A stretch of DNA of 64,000 nt from Pseudoips prasinana. Its lineage: Eukaryota; Arthropoda; Insecta; Lepidoptera; Nolidae. Where the stretch lies: NCBI GenBank assembly GCA_951640165.1, contig OX621260.1, positions 24,322,001 to 24,386,000 of the forward strand, read 5' to 3'. Every line of letters starts with the position of its first letter. The first letter of the stretch is position 1. Below are positions 19,869 through 30,604 of the stretch, one piece after another. A model generated the notes under the pieces. The model was given only the letters and a program-made list of their open reading frames with translations. It made no database searches and was not told where the DNA came from. The translations under genes were made by a program, and so were the position numbers.

Positions 19869-20010
19869 GTACAGACGCCAGTACGTCCTACAACCCCAAT
19901 CTGTCAAAATTTATTTTAAAGATTTTCAACTTTATCACAAAAGCATAAGGTTTACTTTCAATTGGGGAAATTTGACAGATTGGGGTAGCTTGATGTGCTG
20001 GCGTCTGTAC
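19869..20010. mobile_element. MITE-A copy
   Basis: gtacagacgccagtacgtcc at the left and gatgtgctggcgtctgtac at the right, with the middle aagcataaggtttactttca attgggg. Confidence 0.75.
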
Positions 20011-20055
20011 TATTATTAATTTTACTTTTGATTTTATTTTTTGTTTTGTTTAACA

Positions 20056-20400
20056 TACATACATAGACTCACACCTGTTTCCCAGAGGGGTAGGCAGAGA
20101 CAACGGATTTCCATTTGTCACGATCTTTGCACACGTCTTTTGCCTCGATTACTGTCATTATATTCTTCATACATGCTCCCCGGTTTAGGGTACTTCTGAC
20201 CTGCTCTTTCTTGAGAACGTCTCCGATTTGGTCAGAGAATGTTCGACGAGGTCTTCCCCTTCCGGTTGTTCCATTCACACAGACCAGGTATACTTCTTTG
20301 GTCAATCTTCTTTCATTCATCCTTTCTAAATGGCCAAACTATCTCAGCATTCCTTTTTCAATCTTTGTGACTACATCCTCTAAATTTAAAATTGTTTTAC
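20056..20400 (-). pseudogene. LINE C-terminal fragment with an in-frame stop
   Basis: The minus-strand frame reads EDVVTKIEKGMLR, stop (where a Trp is usual), [39 protein letters not shown], then [18 protein letters not shown] and stop. This is the IERGMLRWFGHLERM / GRGRPRR type of C-terminus seen in several insect LINEs. The 3' end carries catacatacatagactcaca; the matching plus-strand 3' end is at 35465-35572, with a (tatg)n tail. Confidence 0.6.
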
Positions 20401-20689
20401 CCGCTATTATGGAAAATACCGCTCGATATAACTTTGTCTTCAAGCTCCGGGAGGGTCCCAAACTAATACAGGTTTGTTTGAAAACCTACACCAGGCTCTG
20501 TTATCTCACAATGTTATGTCTCATAGTATATATACATATATCAAGTGTAATACCACATAATAACTATTTATATTATTTTTGAGAGAAAATACTTTTTTTT
20601 ATTGATTGATTAATATCACACATTGGACGTGATTTAATATATTTACTGTGGGGATTTTATACCATATCATTAAGTCTTTAGAGGCCTGC
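20401..20689. other. No recognisable feature
   Basis: Upstream remnant of the LINE fragment with no readable domain. Confidence 0.3.
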
Positions 20690-20766
20690 AAATAATCCTT
20701 TCCACAAATAAATAATCCTAATATACAAGTCTTTACTTAATTTTAGCTTCTAGTAGAGTTTTCAAA

Positions 20767-20906
20767 TATGTAATTATAAATGTAACTAGAAATAATTTAA
20801 TTATGTATATTATTATATACTCAATTATATTACTACAAACATGTTCTGAATATTTACAAGCGCTTTTTTAAAGTCTACGTGAATAGAAACCTTTTCTATT
20901 TTATTT
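20767..20906 (+). repeat. LINE-A 3' end
   Basis: attactacaaacatgttctg, tttacaagcgcttttttaaa gtctacgtgaata and ccttttctattttatttt. Six such 5'-truncated ends occur in the window (others near 34826, 37060, 42773, 57507, 60328). Confidence 0.7.
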
Positions 20907-20917
20907 TCGTTATCATC

Positions 20918-20997
20918 ATCATCAAATCAGCCGACAGACGTCCACAGCTGGACAAAGGCATCCCCAAAAGATCTCCACAATTGCCGGTCTTGCGCTA
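20918..20997 (-). repeat. RTE LINE 3' tail fragment
   Basis: catcatcatcaaatcagccg, agacgtccacagctggacaa aggcatccccaaaagatctc: an 80-bp inverse RTE 3' terminus, severely 5'-truncated. Confidence 0.65.
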
Positions 20998-21451
20998 TTT
21001 AATTTTTTATTAATTTATCTTCTTATCTAAATAATCACAATTTTTTTATTGACATACAAAAATTGTGATTACAAAACAGATTATACTTATATTCTATTTT
21101 ATTTTATATACTCTGTGATTGCGGATTCCATTTATTAAAGAAAATCAATGTATCTGACAATAATGACGTTTAATTTAAATAGATTATGGCGATTAAATTT
21201 TATTTACACTGGCAGAAATTGTTGGAGAAAACTGTAGATAGCCATAAAAAAAGTTGTATTTAAACTCCTCATTGGTCTAGCGGTAGCGTTTATCGACAGA
21301 TAACGTGGTCTTGGGTTAAAATCCCGGGTTGCGCCGAAAAGCGATCTTAGGATCTAAGAAATAAGTGATGTAGATTACGCAAACAACGCGTCCCTCTACT
21401 TTAAATGCGACAGACAGAAGTTCTGCAAAACGCGCAAGTGTTAATTTCTTA

Positions 21452-21536
21452 TAAAGTCTCTGCTGGCGAATCAGCGAAAGCCGGTATTACTTATAAGGCT
21501 TATATGTAATACCGGCTTTCGCTGATTCTAATACAC
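21452..21536 (+). repeat. Perfect hairpin within the tandem unit
   Basis: Arms aatcagcgaaagccggtatt ac and the exact inverse are separated by about 15 bases (ttataaggcttatat). The unit at 23062-23118 has the same arms with three substitutions, so the stem is not maintained by compensation there. Confidence 0.7.
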
Positions 21537-21661
21537 AAGTCTACACTTAAATTAAGCTTTTATAGTTGTCCAATATTTTTTTATCTTCTTATCTAAATAA
21601 TGTCAATAAAAAAAATATGATTACCAAACATATATATATATGTACTCATGTTCTATATACA

Positions 21662-22897
21662 ATAATAAATAAATAAGAAATAAAAAGCCTTTTATTTCCT
21701 ACTAATACCTATTACATACTTATTTTACATTTACATAATTTTAAGATACTTATTTAACTATTAATGATATCTGCAGGAACCCCATATTGGGTGAAGGCCT
21801 ACTCCAAAGATGCCCATTTGTCTCTGTCCTGTGCGGTCTGCTTCCAGTTTGGGCCGGCTGTCCTTGTAATTTCATCACCCCAGCGTGCCAACGGTCGTCC
21901 TCTGCTCCTTTTACCAGGAGGGCCTTTCCAAAATGTCACTTTTAGGGTCCATCTCTGATCTTGAAGCCTCGCGACATGCCCCGCCCATTTCCACTTGAGT
22001 TTTTGTGCATAATTCAGTGCGTTTGTTGCTTTGGTTATTGATCTTATTTTTGTGTGTCTTATTTTATAGAATTTCTTAATTTTTAGCATGCTGCGCTCTA
22101 GTCCTCGTTGGCAGGTTGTAATTTTATTTTTCAGCTTTGAGGTGAACTTCCACGTCTGGCATCCGTACGTCAAGCATGGTAAGAGACTGGAATTCATTAC
22201 TTTTGTTTTGATGGTTATAGGGAGGTTACTTTTAAAAATTTCCTTTAAACTCCAATATCTTTTCCATGTTTGTTGTACTCTTCTTTCGACTTCAAGTTCG
22301 TTATTTTTTCTGTCAAAGCTGATTTGTTTCCCTAGATAGATGTACTTATCTGTATATTCAAGTAGCTCGCCATTAATTGTTATTAATCTTCTGTCATGGT
22401 TCGTCATTGCCATAGTTTTAGTTAAGTTCATTTGTAGTCCCACCTTGACGCTAGCTAGATGTAGAGACTCGATCATGAGTTGTAGCTGGGAGCAGGACTC
22501 CGATAATAACACTAGGTCGTCTGCGAATCGTAAGTGACTTAAGTAGTCGCCCTTTATACACAGCCCGGACTTACTCCAATCTAACTTGCTGATTACAGCC
22601 TCCAGGTTGGCTATAAATATTTTTGGGGATAATGGGTCGCCCTGCCTTACGCCTCTTTCTATAGGAAAACTGGGTCCGAAAGTTTCTAGTTTGATTCTAC
22701 CCGTGTTGTTATTATATATGCTTTTGATGGCCTTTATATATGCGTCTTCTACTCCCTGCTGTTTTAAACTGTCCCATATACTTACGTGTGTTACCGTATC
22801 AAAAGCTTTTTGATAGTCAATAAACGCTATGTATAACGGTCTCTGATGTTCTTGATACTTTTCTATTATTATTTCAAGTGTGTGGATATGGTCAACA
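21662..22897 (-). pseudogene. RTE-like LINE reverse transcriptase, 5'-truncated
   Basis: The minus-strand frame is open from about 22897 to the stop at 21799-21801. Visible in order: TVDHIHTLEIIIEKYQEHQR, PLYIAFIDYQKAFDTV, IERGVRQGDPLSPKIF, LSHLRFADDLVLLSES (catalytic FADD), GLQMNLTKTMAMTN, IYLGKQISFD, TYGCQTWKFT, KLKWKWAGHVARLQDQRW, SRGRPLARWGDEITR and DRDKWASLE. These are the RTE-clade reverse-transcriptase blocks and C-terminus. The N-terminal endonuclease and first palm motifs are missing, so it cannot transpose, but the remaining frame shows no stop. The AT-rich tail lies at 21662-21690. Confidence 0.8.
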
Positions 22898-23494
22898 GTA
22901 AAATCTTGGGTAAAAATCCCGGGTTGCGCCGAAAAGAGATCTTAGGATCTAAGAAATAAGTGATGTAGATTACGCAAACAACGCGCCCTCTACTTTAAAT
23001 GCGACAGACAGAAGTTCTGCAAAACGCGCAAGTGTTAATTTCTTATAAAGTCTCTGCTGGCGAATCAGCGAAATCCGGTATTACTTATAAGGCTTATATG
23101 TAATACCAGCTTGCGCTGATTCTAATACACAAGTCTACACTTAAATTAAGCTTTTATAGTTGTCCAATATTTTTTTATCTTCTTATCTAAATAATGTCAA
23201 TAAAAAAAATATGATTACCAAACATATATATATGTACTCATGTTCTATATACAATGTGATTGTGGAATTAATTTATTTAATTAAATTAATGTATCTGACA
23301 ATAATTACCTTTAATTTAAATAGTAGTGTGTTCAATCACAGATAATATTCATTTCATTGTATTGGGTTCAAATTCAGGGTCATGCCAAAAAGCGATTTTA
23401 GGATATAAGAAAGAAGTGATTTATGTTACGCAAACAACGCGGCCTCTACTTTTAAAGCGGCAGGCAGAACTTCTGCAAAACGAGCAAGTGTTAA

Positions 23495-23708
23495 TCCTAA
23501 TCCTAACTAATATTATAAATGCGAAAGTAACTCTGTCTGTCTGTCTGTTACTCTTTCACGCCAAAACTACTGAACGGATTTGAATGAAATTTGGTATACA
23601 GATGGTCTAGACCCTGAGAATGAACATAGGCTACTTTTTATAGTTAGGATAACACATAGGCCATATTTTATAAAGTTTAACGCAGGTAAAACCGCGGGGC
23701 ACAGCTAG
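23495..23708 (+). mobile_element. Non-autonomous Helitron with a provable insertion site
   Basis: Inserted into a tandem-unit copy. Sister units at 21450 and 23038 read gtgttaatttcttataaag without interruption; here gtgttaa is followed by 214 bp (TCCTAATCC ... ccgcggggcacagctag) and then tttcttataaag. Insertion is exactly between A and T with no target duplication, as Helitrons do. Confidence 0.85.
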
Positions 23709-24070
23709 TTTCTTATAAAGTCTCTATTACAGCGAGCGGTCTTATCTGTAGTACCGGCTTTCGCTGATTCCTGTACTCTATCTCCCGCAACCAGGTACCG
23801 TAATTAACCACCGTGCTACTTCAATTTATTGCAGGAAAGTTATCTTTGTTGACGCACGCGCCAGGAAAGGTGCTTAATTTTTTCGCTCTTTGTAAGCGTT
23901 TTTCATATCCCCTTAATCCGTAGCGGTTCTTTGTTTACGGTATCTGTTTATTAATTTAGTAATGGCGTAATGGAGCGGTGTGTAATAAGGTTATTTATGA
24001 GCTGCGTGTAAAATTGGTTGTGGGCTAATTGATTACGTAGTGGGGTGGAGATTAAATAAATATCTACGGT

Positions 24071-24290
24071 CACCGTAGCCTAGTTGGTAGTGCTCCTGCC
24101 TACGAAGCTGGTGGTCCTGGGTTCGAATCCCGGTAAATGCAGATATTTGTGTGATGAGCACGAATATTTGTTTCTGAGTCATGGATGTTTTCTTTGTCGT
24201 TGATGTCGCCTGGTACCCATAGTACAAGCTTTGCTTAGTTTGGGGCTGGGATGATCTGTGTGACATTGTCCCCAGATATATTATTATTAT
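24071..24290 (+). repeat. SINE1 copy with a linker deletion
   Basis: caccgtagcctagttggtag, ggttcgaatcccggtaaatg, ggatgttttctttgtcgttg then atgtcgcctggtacccatag. The usual (tatctat)n region between them is lost. Confidence 0.85.
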
Positions 24291-24486
24291 CTTGGGAAAA
24301 CTAACGCACGGTATTATTTTTTGTTCCATCTTTATACTTCAGCGGCCCCCTGAATTATAAGGGTGCCCTCAGGTAATAGTCGCTTAAGTTAAGCTACTGT
24401 TTGAGAACCTTCTGGGCTAGCCAACTGCTCTGTGTCTTCAATTTTTAAATTTTAGTATCGTTATCGGTCATATAAATATATCTATC

Positions 24487-24986
24487 ATATCAGCCGAAGG
24501 GATAAGCATGAGATTGTATTGTTTGCAGATGATACTTCCTTGACGTTCCAAATAAACCGACAATTAAGCAATTTTGACGATGTTAATGACGCAATCTCCA
24601 AAGTTGTACATTGGTTTAATGCCAATAATCTTGTGCTTAATAATAAGAAAACTAAAGTCATAAAATTCTCTACATCGAATGTGAAACAGGTGACAACCAA
24701 TGTACAACTTAATGGAGCTAGGTTGGACCCTATTGAATCAACTGTATTCTTGGGTATTACTATTGACTCAAAGCTACAATGGAGCCCACAAGAAAAACTA
24801 TCCGGCAAATTAAGTTCTGTAGCATATGCAGTGAAAACTATTAGACGGCTGACTAATGTTGACACAGCTAGAATGGTTTATTTCAGTTATTTTCATAGTG
24901 TAATGTCCTATGGAATTCTTCTCTGGGGTAGCTCTGCTGACATTAACACCATATTTATATTCCAGAAAAGAGCTGTAAGAATTTAG
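24487..24986 (+). pseudogene. LINE reverse-transcriptase middle fragment
   Basis: An open frame of about 165 codons without ATG: ISRRDKHEIVLFADDTSLTF (catalytic FADD), WFNANNLVLNNKKTKVIKFS, FLGITIDSKLQW, KLSSVAYAVKTIRRLTNVDT and SYGILLWGSSADINTIFIFQ, then RAVRI and a stop. These are the last palm, YLG/thumb and post-RT blocks of a CR1/jockey-type LINE. Both ends are missing. The fragment at 60527 continues the same kind of region and ends further downstream. Confidence 0.7.
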
Positions 24987-25390
24987 TAACAATTTTATAG
25001 TATAATGCAACCCATAATTTACTGCAGGGCAAGGCCTCCTCATATTATAAGAAGGGATCGAACCTAGACCACCACGCTGGCTTAGTGCGGGATGGCCCAC
25101 TGTACATGCCATCAAGACAATTTTGGGGACAAGTAAGTTTACTCACGAAGTGTTCCTTCGCCGTTTTAAGTAAGAATTAATTAATTTCTAATCCGCACAT
25201 GAATTTTGAAAGTTAGCTGTGGCCTTGGGTTTGAACATGAGACGACTGACTCTACATTCAAACGCCCTAACTACTAGGCCATTACGTATTTATTGTGTAC
25301 ATGAATTCTCAAATGATAACTCTGTAATTTTAAACACCTACCTGACACGCCGTTAAAACAGAACGACACAAAAATGTACCCCAAACGAAA
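24987..25390. other. Spacer with tRNA-SINE head remnants
   Basis: Two inverse B-box-like stretches, gggatcgaacctagaccacc near 25045 and gggtttgaacatgagacg near 25228, indicate minus-strand or plus-strand SINE relics of unassigned families. No gene. Confidence 0.4.
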
Positions 25391-25440
25391 CAGCATAATG
25401 CCACAGTATAAAAATATAGACAGTACGGAAACTACCTACA
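25391..25440 (-). repeat. Inverted piece of the 280-bp satellite unit
   Basis: cacagtataaaaatatagac agtacggaaacta is the inverse of tagtttccgtactgtccata tttatactgtg, which recurs in the array at 25735-29165. It is the only inverted copy noticed, and it lies upstream of the THAP-like frame. Confidence 0.65.
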
Positions 25441-25680
25441 AACGCTCGAAACGGCACACTCACTCAAACATGCGCATCAACAAGTGGCTATCGCGGTGCT
25501 TTCAGTATTGAGTGCAGCGTCAAGACGAGTGGGCGCGTAAATGTTTATACCTACGATCGTTTTAAAAATGCCACGGGGTATTGCGAAGTACACGGCTGTT
25601 TGAACTCGGCTTCATCAAAACCACAGCTATCGTATTTTAAACTTCCTGCTGATTTTAAAAAACTTAAATATTTCGATTAA
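25420..25680 (+). pseudogene. THAP-domain-like fragment
   Basis: The frame is open from 25420 to a TAA at 25678 but has no ATG. Its last third reads GYCEVHGCLNSASSKPQLSY followed by FKLPADFKKLKYFD. This resembles the first half of a THAP zinc finger (C-x4-C, then a hydrophobic-Phe/Lys-Leu-Pro block); the second C-x2-H half is absent. THAP domains occur in P-element-type transposases and in host DNA-binding proteins, so it could be a transposase exon or a decayed host exon. An ATG lies one base out of frame at 25568. By-eye assignment. Confidence 0.35.
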
Positions 25681-25996
25681 AAGAATAATCGATATCAACA
25701 ACAATAAAAGCTACCACCCTATTGCTTTAATGGAGTAAAGGTAATTATTTCATCATCTTGGCCTAATTTCAATACTGTCCACATGTACTGTGATAATGCA
25801 TTGTAAAACTATCACATTACTGGATACATATTTACTCCAAAAACCACCCTTAGCGTCTACATAATAAAGACTATGTCAAAGTGTAAAGTGACGTCAACTG
25901 TATATCAGCAGTCGAGTACATGCGACATGACACGGGGAGTAGCTTCCCGCTCCCATTTCTTCTCCCAATCAAAGCTACAACCCTATTTCTATAATT

Positions 25997-26601
25997 GACA
26001 TTTAAAAAATGACACCACCATAAAACAAAAATACCATTTCTTTATTTTTGTATCCTGAGTTCAAATATATTTTTTTATTTCTTCATTTCTGGGGAAAAAA
26101 ATAAAATTAAAAAAGGTGTGATGACGTCACTTATACGGCGGACGAGGTAGTTTCCTTTGCCTAAGCATTCCAATGTTTTAAACGAAAACATTAATGTCAA
26201 ACAAGAATTGTCACTCACGGTTTTAAATTTCGAAACTTTCATAGTGACTTAATGAAACATAATAAGGATAATAACACTAGAAACTAATTTAATATTGTTC
26301 AATTTAATTTGAAATTGAAAACATTAAACAAACGTAAACAAATTTAGGCGCCAACGAGTTTGACAAGACAGTGATTTTTTTTTTTCACGGGTTACATGTA
26401 AGCAAAGATTGATGGCTATTCCACCGTATGTATGACGTCATTTGCCACTTACGTCTTTCTAGAATACATCGAATTTCAACGTTGAAGTTATGAATGAAAA
26501 GTTCATAATTTCGCAAAAAGGAAAAATATGGGTGCCCGAGTTTTGGATTTACTTTTAAATAACGCAATAATACATGCCAGTTAAAAATATGAAATGTTGT
26601 C
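25997..26601. mobile_element. 605-bp insertion in the satellite, AATT duplication
   Basis: Sister units read ctattgttataattaccttc; here ctatttctataatt is followed by 605 bp starting gacatttaaaaaatgacacc and ending gaaatgttgtc, and then aattaccttcactcc. The AATT is present on both sides. Terminal similarity is weak (GACA...). Class undetermined. Confidence 0.6.
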
Positions 26602-26988
26602 AATTACCTTCACTCCAAAGTTAATTATTTTATAATCTAGGCCTAGTTTCCATACTGTCCACATTTGTACTGTGATAATACACTGTAAAACTATCACATT
26701 AATGGATACATATTTACTCCAAAAACCACTCTTAGTGCCTACATAATAAAGACTATGTCAAAGTGTCAAACAACGTCACGTGACGTCAACTGTATATCAG
26801 CAGTCGAGTACATGCGACATGACACGGGGAGTAGCTTCCCGCTCCCATTTATTCTCCCAATAACAGCTACAACCCTATTGCTTAAATGGAGTGAAGGTAA
26901 TTATTTCATAATCTAGGCCTAGTTTCCGTACTGTCCATATTTATACTGTGATAATGCACTGTAAAACTATCACTTTAATGGATACACA

Positions 26989-27785
26989 TGAAATGAAATG
27001 AAATGAAATGAAATATTTATTCAGCACTTGGGTATTAACATACACTTGTACTTGTCAAGGTCACAATGCAGTACATAAACAAAGTGGATAGTAAAAAGTT
27101 ACAAAAAAAATAATTAATCTGTCAGTCCGTGCGGTTTGTTTTATCGCATATATTTTCTGAAATCCTTAAATAAATAACAATTTACTAATCTATTATTTTG
27201 AAATTTAGTTCTACTATATTAAAATTAAAGAATTGAAGACTAAAGCAAAAGACGAAATTCTAAGTGAGGGTGTGGTCACATGCACGGGATCACCGATCAC
27301 GCATTAATGGGCCAAAGCGATCCTCGCCGCTGAGGAACCTACCCTAGCTAGCCTGCGGCTTTCTCTAGCTGCCTAGGTGGACGACCCGGAGAAGTAAGCC
27401 ACAAAGAAACTCCGGGCTTGCTTTTTTCGTCTTCTTTTGCTTTCAGTTTACGATTTTTATTTTTTAAATGTCATGTATTTTACTTACATTGTGATTGGTT
27501 GTTATGTAGGCTAATGCACGCACAGAACCGTTGTCATTCAGTGAATTATAATAAAATAAATAAGCAATAGCATTCAATTTCACTCAAGCACTTAGAATAT
27601 CCTCTTGCTAGACGAAAAAACGGTGGGTGCATCCGCGTACATTTACAAAATTAACAAGTCAAACGAAGTCTACCAGAGGCGAAAAAAAAAAATATGAGTA
27701 CCCCAACAGCAGTTCGACCAGTTACCGCAAGCAGCACCCGTTCACGAGTATGACGTGTGGGCCAGCCATCGCCTCCCTCTATGTA
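26989..27785 (-). mobile_element. ~800-bp retroelement-like insertion in the satellite
   Basis: Interrupts ggatacacatg/tactccaaaaacc of the unit. Begins with an (aaatg)n run then aatatttattcagcact, like the 3' tail of a minus-strand LINE. Contains a long-range stem (taaagcaaaagacgaaa near 27242 against ttcgtcttcttttgcttt near 27428). No readable protein. Confidence 0.5.
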
Positions 27786-29165
27786 CTCCAAAAACCACCC
27801 TTAGCGCCTACATAATAAAGACTATGTCAAAGTGTAAACCAACGTAAAGTGACGTCAACTGTATATCAGCAGAGTCGAGTAGATGCGACATGATACGGGG
27901 AGTAGCTTCCCGCTCCCATTTCTTCTCCCAATCAAAGCTACAACCCTATTGCTATTATTATCTTCACTCCATAGTGAAGGTAATTCTTTCATAACCTAGG
28001 CCTAGTTTCCATACTGCCCACATTTATACTGTGATAATGCACTGTAAAACTATCACATTAATGTATATATATTTACTACAAAAACCACCCTTAGCTCCTA
28101 TATAATAAAGACTATGTCAAAGTGTAAAGTGACGTCAACTGTATATCAGCAGTCGAGTACATGCGACATGACACGGGGAGTAGCTTCCCGCTCCCATTTC
28201 TTCTCCCAATCAAAGCTACAACCCTATTGTTATAATTACCTTCACTCCATAGTGAAGGCAATTATTACATAATCTAGGTCTAGTTTCCGTACTGTCCACA
28301 TTTATACTGTGATAATACACTGTAAAACTATCACATTAATGGATACACATGTACTCCCAAAACCACCCTTAGCGCCTACATAATAAAGACTATGTCAAAG
28401 TGTAAACCAACGTAAAGTGACGTCAACTGTATATCAGCAGAGCCGAATAAATGCGACATGACACGGGAAGTAGCTTCCCGCTCCCATTTATTCTCTCAAT
28501 AACAGCTACAACCCTATTGCTTCAATGGAGTGAAGTTAATTATTTCATAATCTAGGCCTATTTTCCGTACTTTACATATTTATGGAATGGATACACATGT
28601 ACTCCCAAAATCACCCTTAGTGCCTACATAATAAAGACTATATCAAAGTGTAAACCAACGCAACGTGGCGGCGGCACGTGGCGAATGAAGGTAATTATTT
28701 CATAATCTAGGCCTAGTTTCCGTACTGTCCATATTTATACTGTGATAATGCACTGTAAAACTATCACATTAATGGATACACATTCACTCCAAAAACATCC
28801 CTTAGTGTAAACCAACGCAACGTGACGTCAACTGTATATCAGCAGTCGAGTACATGCGACATGACACGGGGAGTAGCTTCCTGCTCCCATTTCTTCTCCC
28901 TATAAAAGCTACAAACCTATTTTTTCAATGGAGTGAAGGTAATTACTTCATCATCTAGGCCTAGTTTCCGTACTGTCCATATTTATACTGTGATAATGCA
29001 CTGTAAAACTATCACATTAATGGATACACATGTACTCTAAAAACCACCCTTAGCGCCTACATAATAAAGACTATGTCAAAGTGTAAACCAACGTAACGTG
29101 ACGTCAACTGTATATCAGCAGTCGAGTACATGCGACATGACACAGGGAGTAGCTCCCCGCTCCCA

Positions 29166-29530
29166 TTTCACATGTGCGCGGGAACACGACCCGGCGGCAT
29201 TGGAGCTCTAATGCCGCGTGCATTTTTAATTCATGTCAAGAGTCCCAAGGCGGTCGCAGCTAAGTGCGGCCATGCCGGATCGCAGCCGTTTACGGCAACT
29301 GAACACGTCAGGAAATAAGCTGTTTCAGCTGTGCTATTTTTGTTTGCCTGCAGTGGAACATAATGTAAAATAGTGCAACGCGTTTGTTGAAAATGTAGAC
29401 AAATAAGTTTTGTTGGGTTTAGAGATGGGTGTGTTAATGTTTTTATTGGATTTAACTGTAACTATATAATCAAATCTGAGACTGAGATCTGAGAGTTTAA
29501 GACATGAGACACGCTTCTTCGTGTCCCAGG
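29166..29530. other. Spacer after the satellite
   Basis: A GC-richer block at 29170-29320 (cgggaacacgacccggcggc, gtcccaaggcggtcgcagct) has no recognisable product. Possibly another repeat family with a single copy here. Confidence 0.3.
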
Positions 29531-29650
29531 TTCAATTACCGTGCAGAATGCTTGTTTTTTACGCCGGAGGTCGTGGGTTCGACTCCGACCCAGGACAGAT
29601 ATTTGTGTGCAGGCATGTTCATACATGTCTGTTTGTTTTTAAACCTGTCT
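29531..29650 (+). repeat. SINE4 fragment
   Basis: gcttgttttttacgccggag gtcgtgggttcgactccgac ccaggacagatatttgtgtg, then catgtctgtttg. The 3' body is missing. Confidence 0.55.
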
Positions 29651-30106
29651 AGCTATGTGCATATTAAATTTAATTTTTACTTTGTGATACTGACAAGTAT
29701 AAGTGAATAACTAAATGCTAAAAATGAAACAGAGAGAGAGCTTACCATACAACGGGGTAATGATGTCAGTTTTCTGGGCGGGGGAATTGGGAGAAGAGTT
29801 GAACTCATTTTTTTAGGTATAATAGATTTATAGTATGATAAGATTATTTGTTGTTCTTTTCTTTCTTTCTTTCTTTCAAAGAATTTTATTTTGTTCGTTT
29901 AATATACGGCTTTACAATTTGCAGTAGCAGGCCAATGTTAAATGTCTTTTATAGCATGTACAAAAAGTTTCCTGCACTTGCACTAAAAAAATTTAAAAAC
30001 TAATTACAACATTTGAATCGTGTAAAAAACATTCACAACATTTGAGTCGCGAAAATTAAATCAATTTCTCGTCTCTAAAATCCTCACTTTACATATTTAT
30101 CTTATA
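29651..30106. other. No recognisable feature
   Basis: A (tttc)n run near 29862-29878 is followed by tttattttgttcgtttaata, perhaps the tail of a minus-strand LINE. Nothing else seen. Confidence 0.35.
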
Positions 30107-30427
30107 TCTATATAGGTACATATAATAAAATCGTTGGACAGTCAAAAACTGTACATTCAATATTTTTGAAAAAAGGTACTTGGGGCGTGATCTACAGTCG
30201 ATATTGAAGCCAAAAATATCGTTTTTAGAATTTTTTTTCTGTTTGTCTGTATGTATGTCCGGGCTACACTCAAAAAGTACTGCATGGATTAACTTCAAAT
30301 TTAGCATGAATATTATTAAGAGGTTGGGTCAACATATAGGCTACATATTATCACGCTATCACATATGGGGGAGGAGCTGTAGTCATTTATAAAATTTGCC
30401 GCGGGTAAAACCGCGGGGCACAGCTAG
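30107..30427 (+). mobile_element. Non-autonomous Helitron, second subtype
   Basis: Start TCTATATAGGTACATATAAT; tgtccgggctacactcaaaa, tactgcatggattaacttca and caacatataggctacatatt; end aaaaccgcggggcacagcta g before T. Confidence 0.75.
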
Positions 30428-30604
30428 TTTTAAATATAACCAGCCAATTTCATATCTTTAATAAGTAATATTACAGGGTCTAAAAATTTAATATCCAAGA
30501 ATTTTTTTACAATTACTATCAACAATATTCCTTTACCATCATGAATCGTCTTTCATCGTATTTTGGTCTTAAGATGTATATCGACTGACCGAATGAAAAC
30601 GTCA

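Larger units (their letters stand above)
20690..23790 (+). repeat. Degenerate tandem array of a ~0.5-kb tRNA-headed unit
   Basis: At least four partial units in the same orientation: 20690-20766 plus 20998-21262, 21263-21661, 22898-23337, and 23338-23494 plus 23709-23780. Unit order: tRNA-like head (ctcattggtctagcggtag, B box gggttaaaatcccggg), acgcaaacaacgcg, gacagacagaagttctgcaa, a stem-loop made of aatcagcgaaagccggtatt and its inverse, aattaagctttt, then tcttatctaaataatgtcaa and gtatctgacaataat. Interrupted by a LINE-A end, an RTE end, a long RTE pseudogene and a Helitron. Confidence 0.65.
25735..29165 (+). repeat. Satellite-like array, ~280-bp unit
   Basis: Seven to nine units, some shortened. 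Unit landmarks in order: aaaaaccacccttagcgcct, acataataaagactatgtca, gacgtcaactgtatatcagc, catgcgacatgacacgggga, gtagcttcccgctcccattt, ctacaaccctattg, an attaccttcactcca/tgaaggtaatt inversion, aggcctagtttccgtactgt and ctgtgataatgcactgtaaa. Full-unit spacing is about 277-280 bp (28028 to 28305); others are 187-253 bp. Two foreign insertions interrupt it (25997-26601, 26989-27785). No coding capacity seen. Confidence 0.8.

Noticed and set aside
24519..24986. Reverse transcriptase gene starting at TTG
   Set aside because: The frame extends upstream without ATG and lacks the first half of the domain; a truncated LINE fragment.
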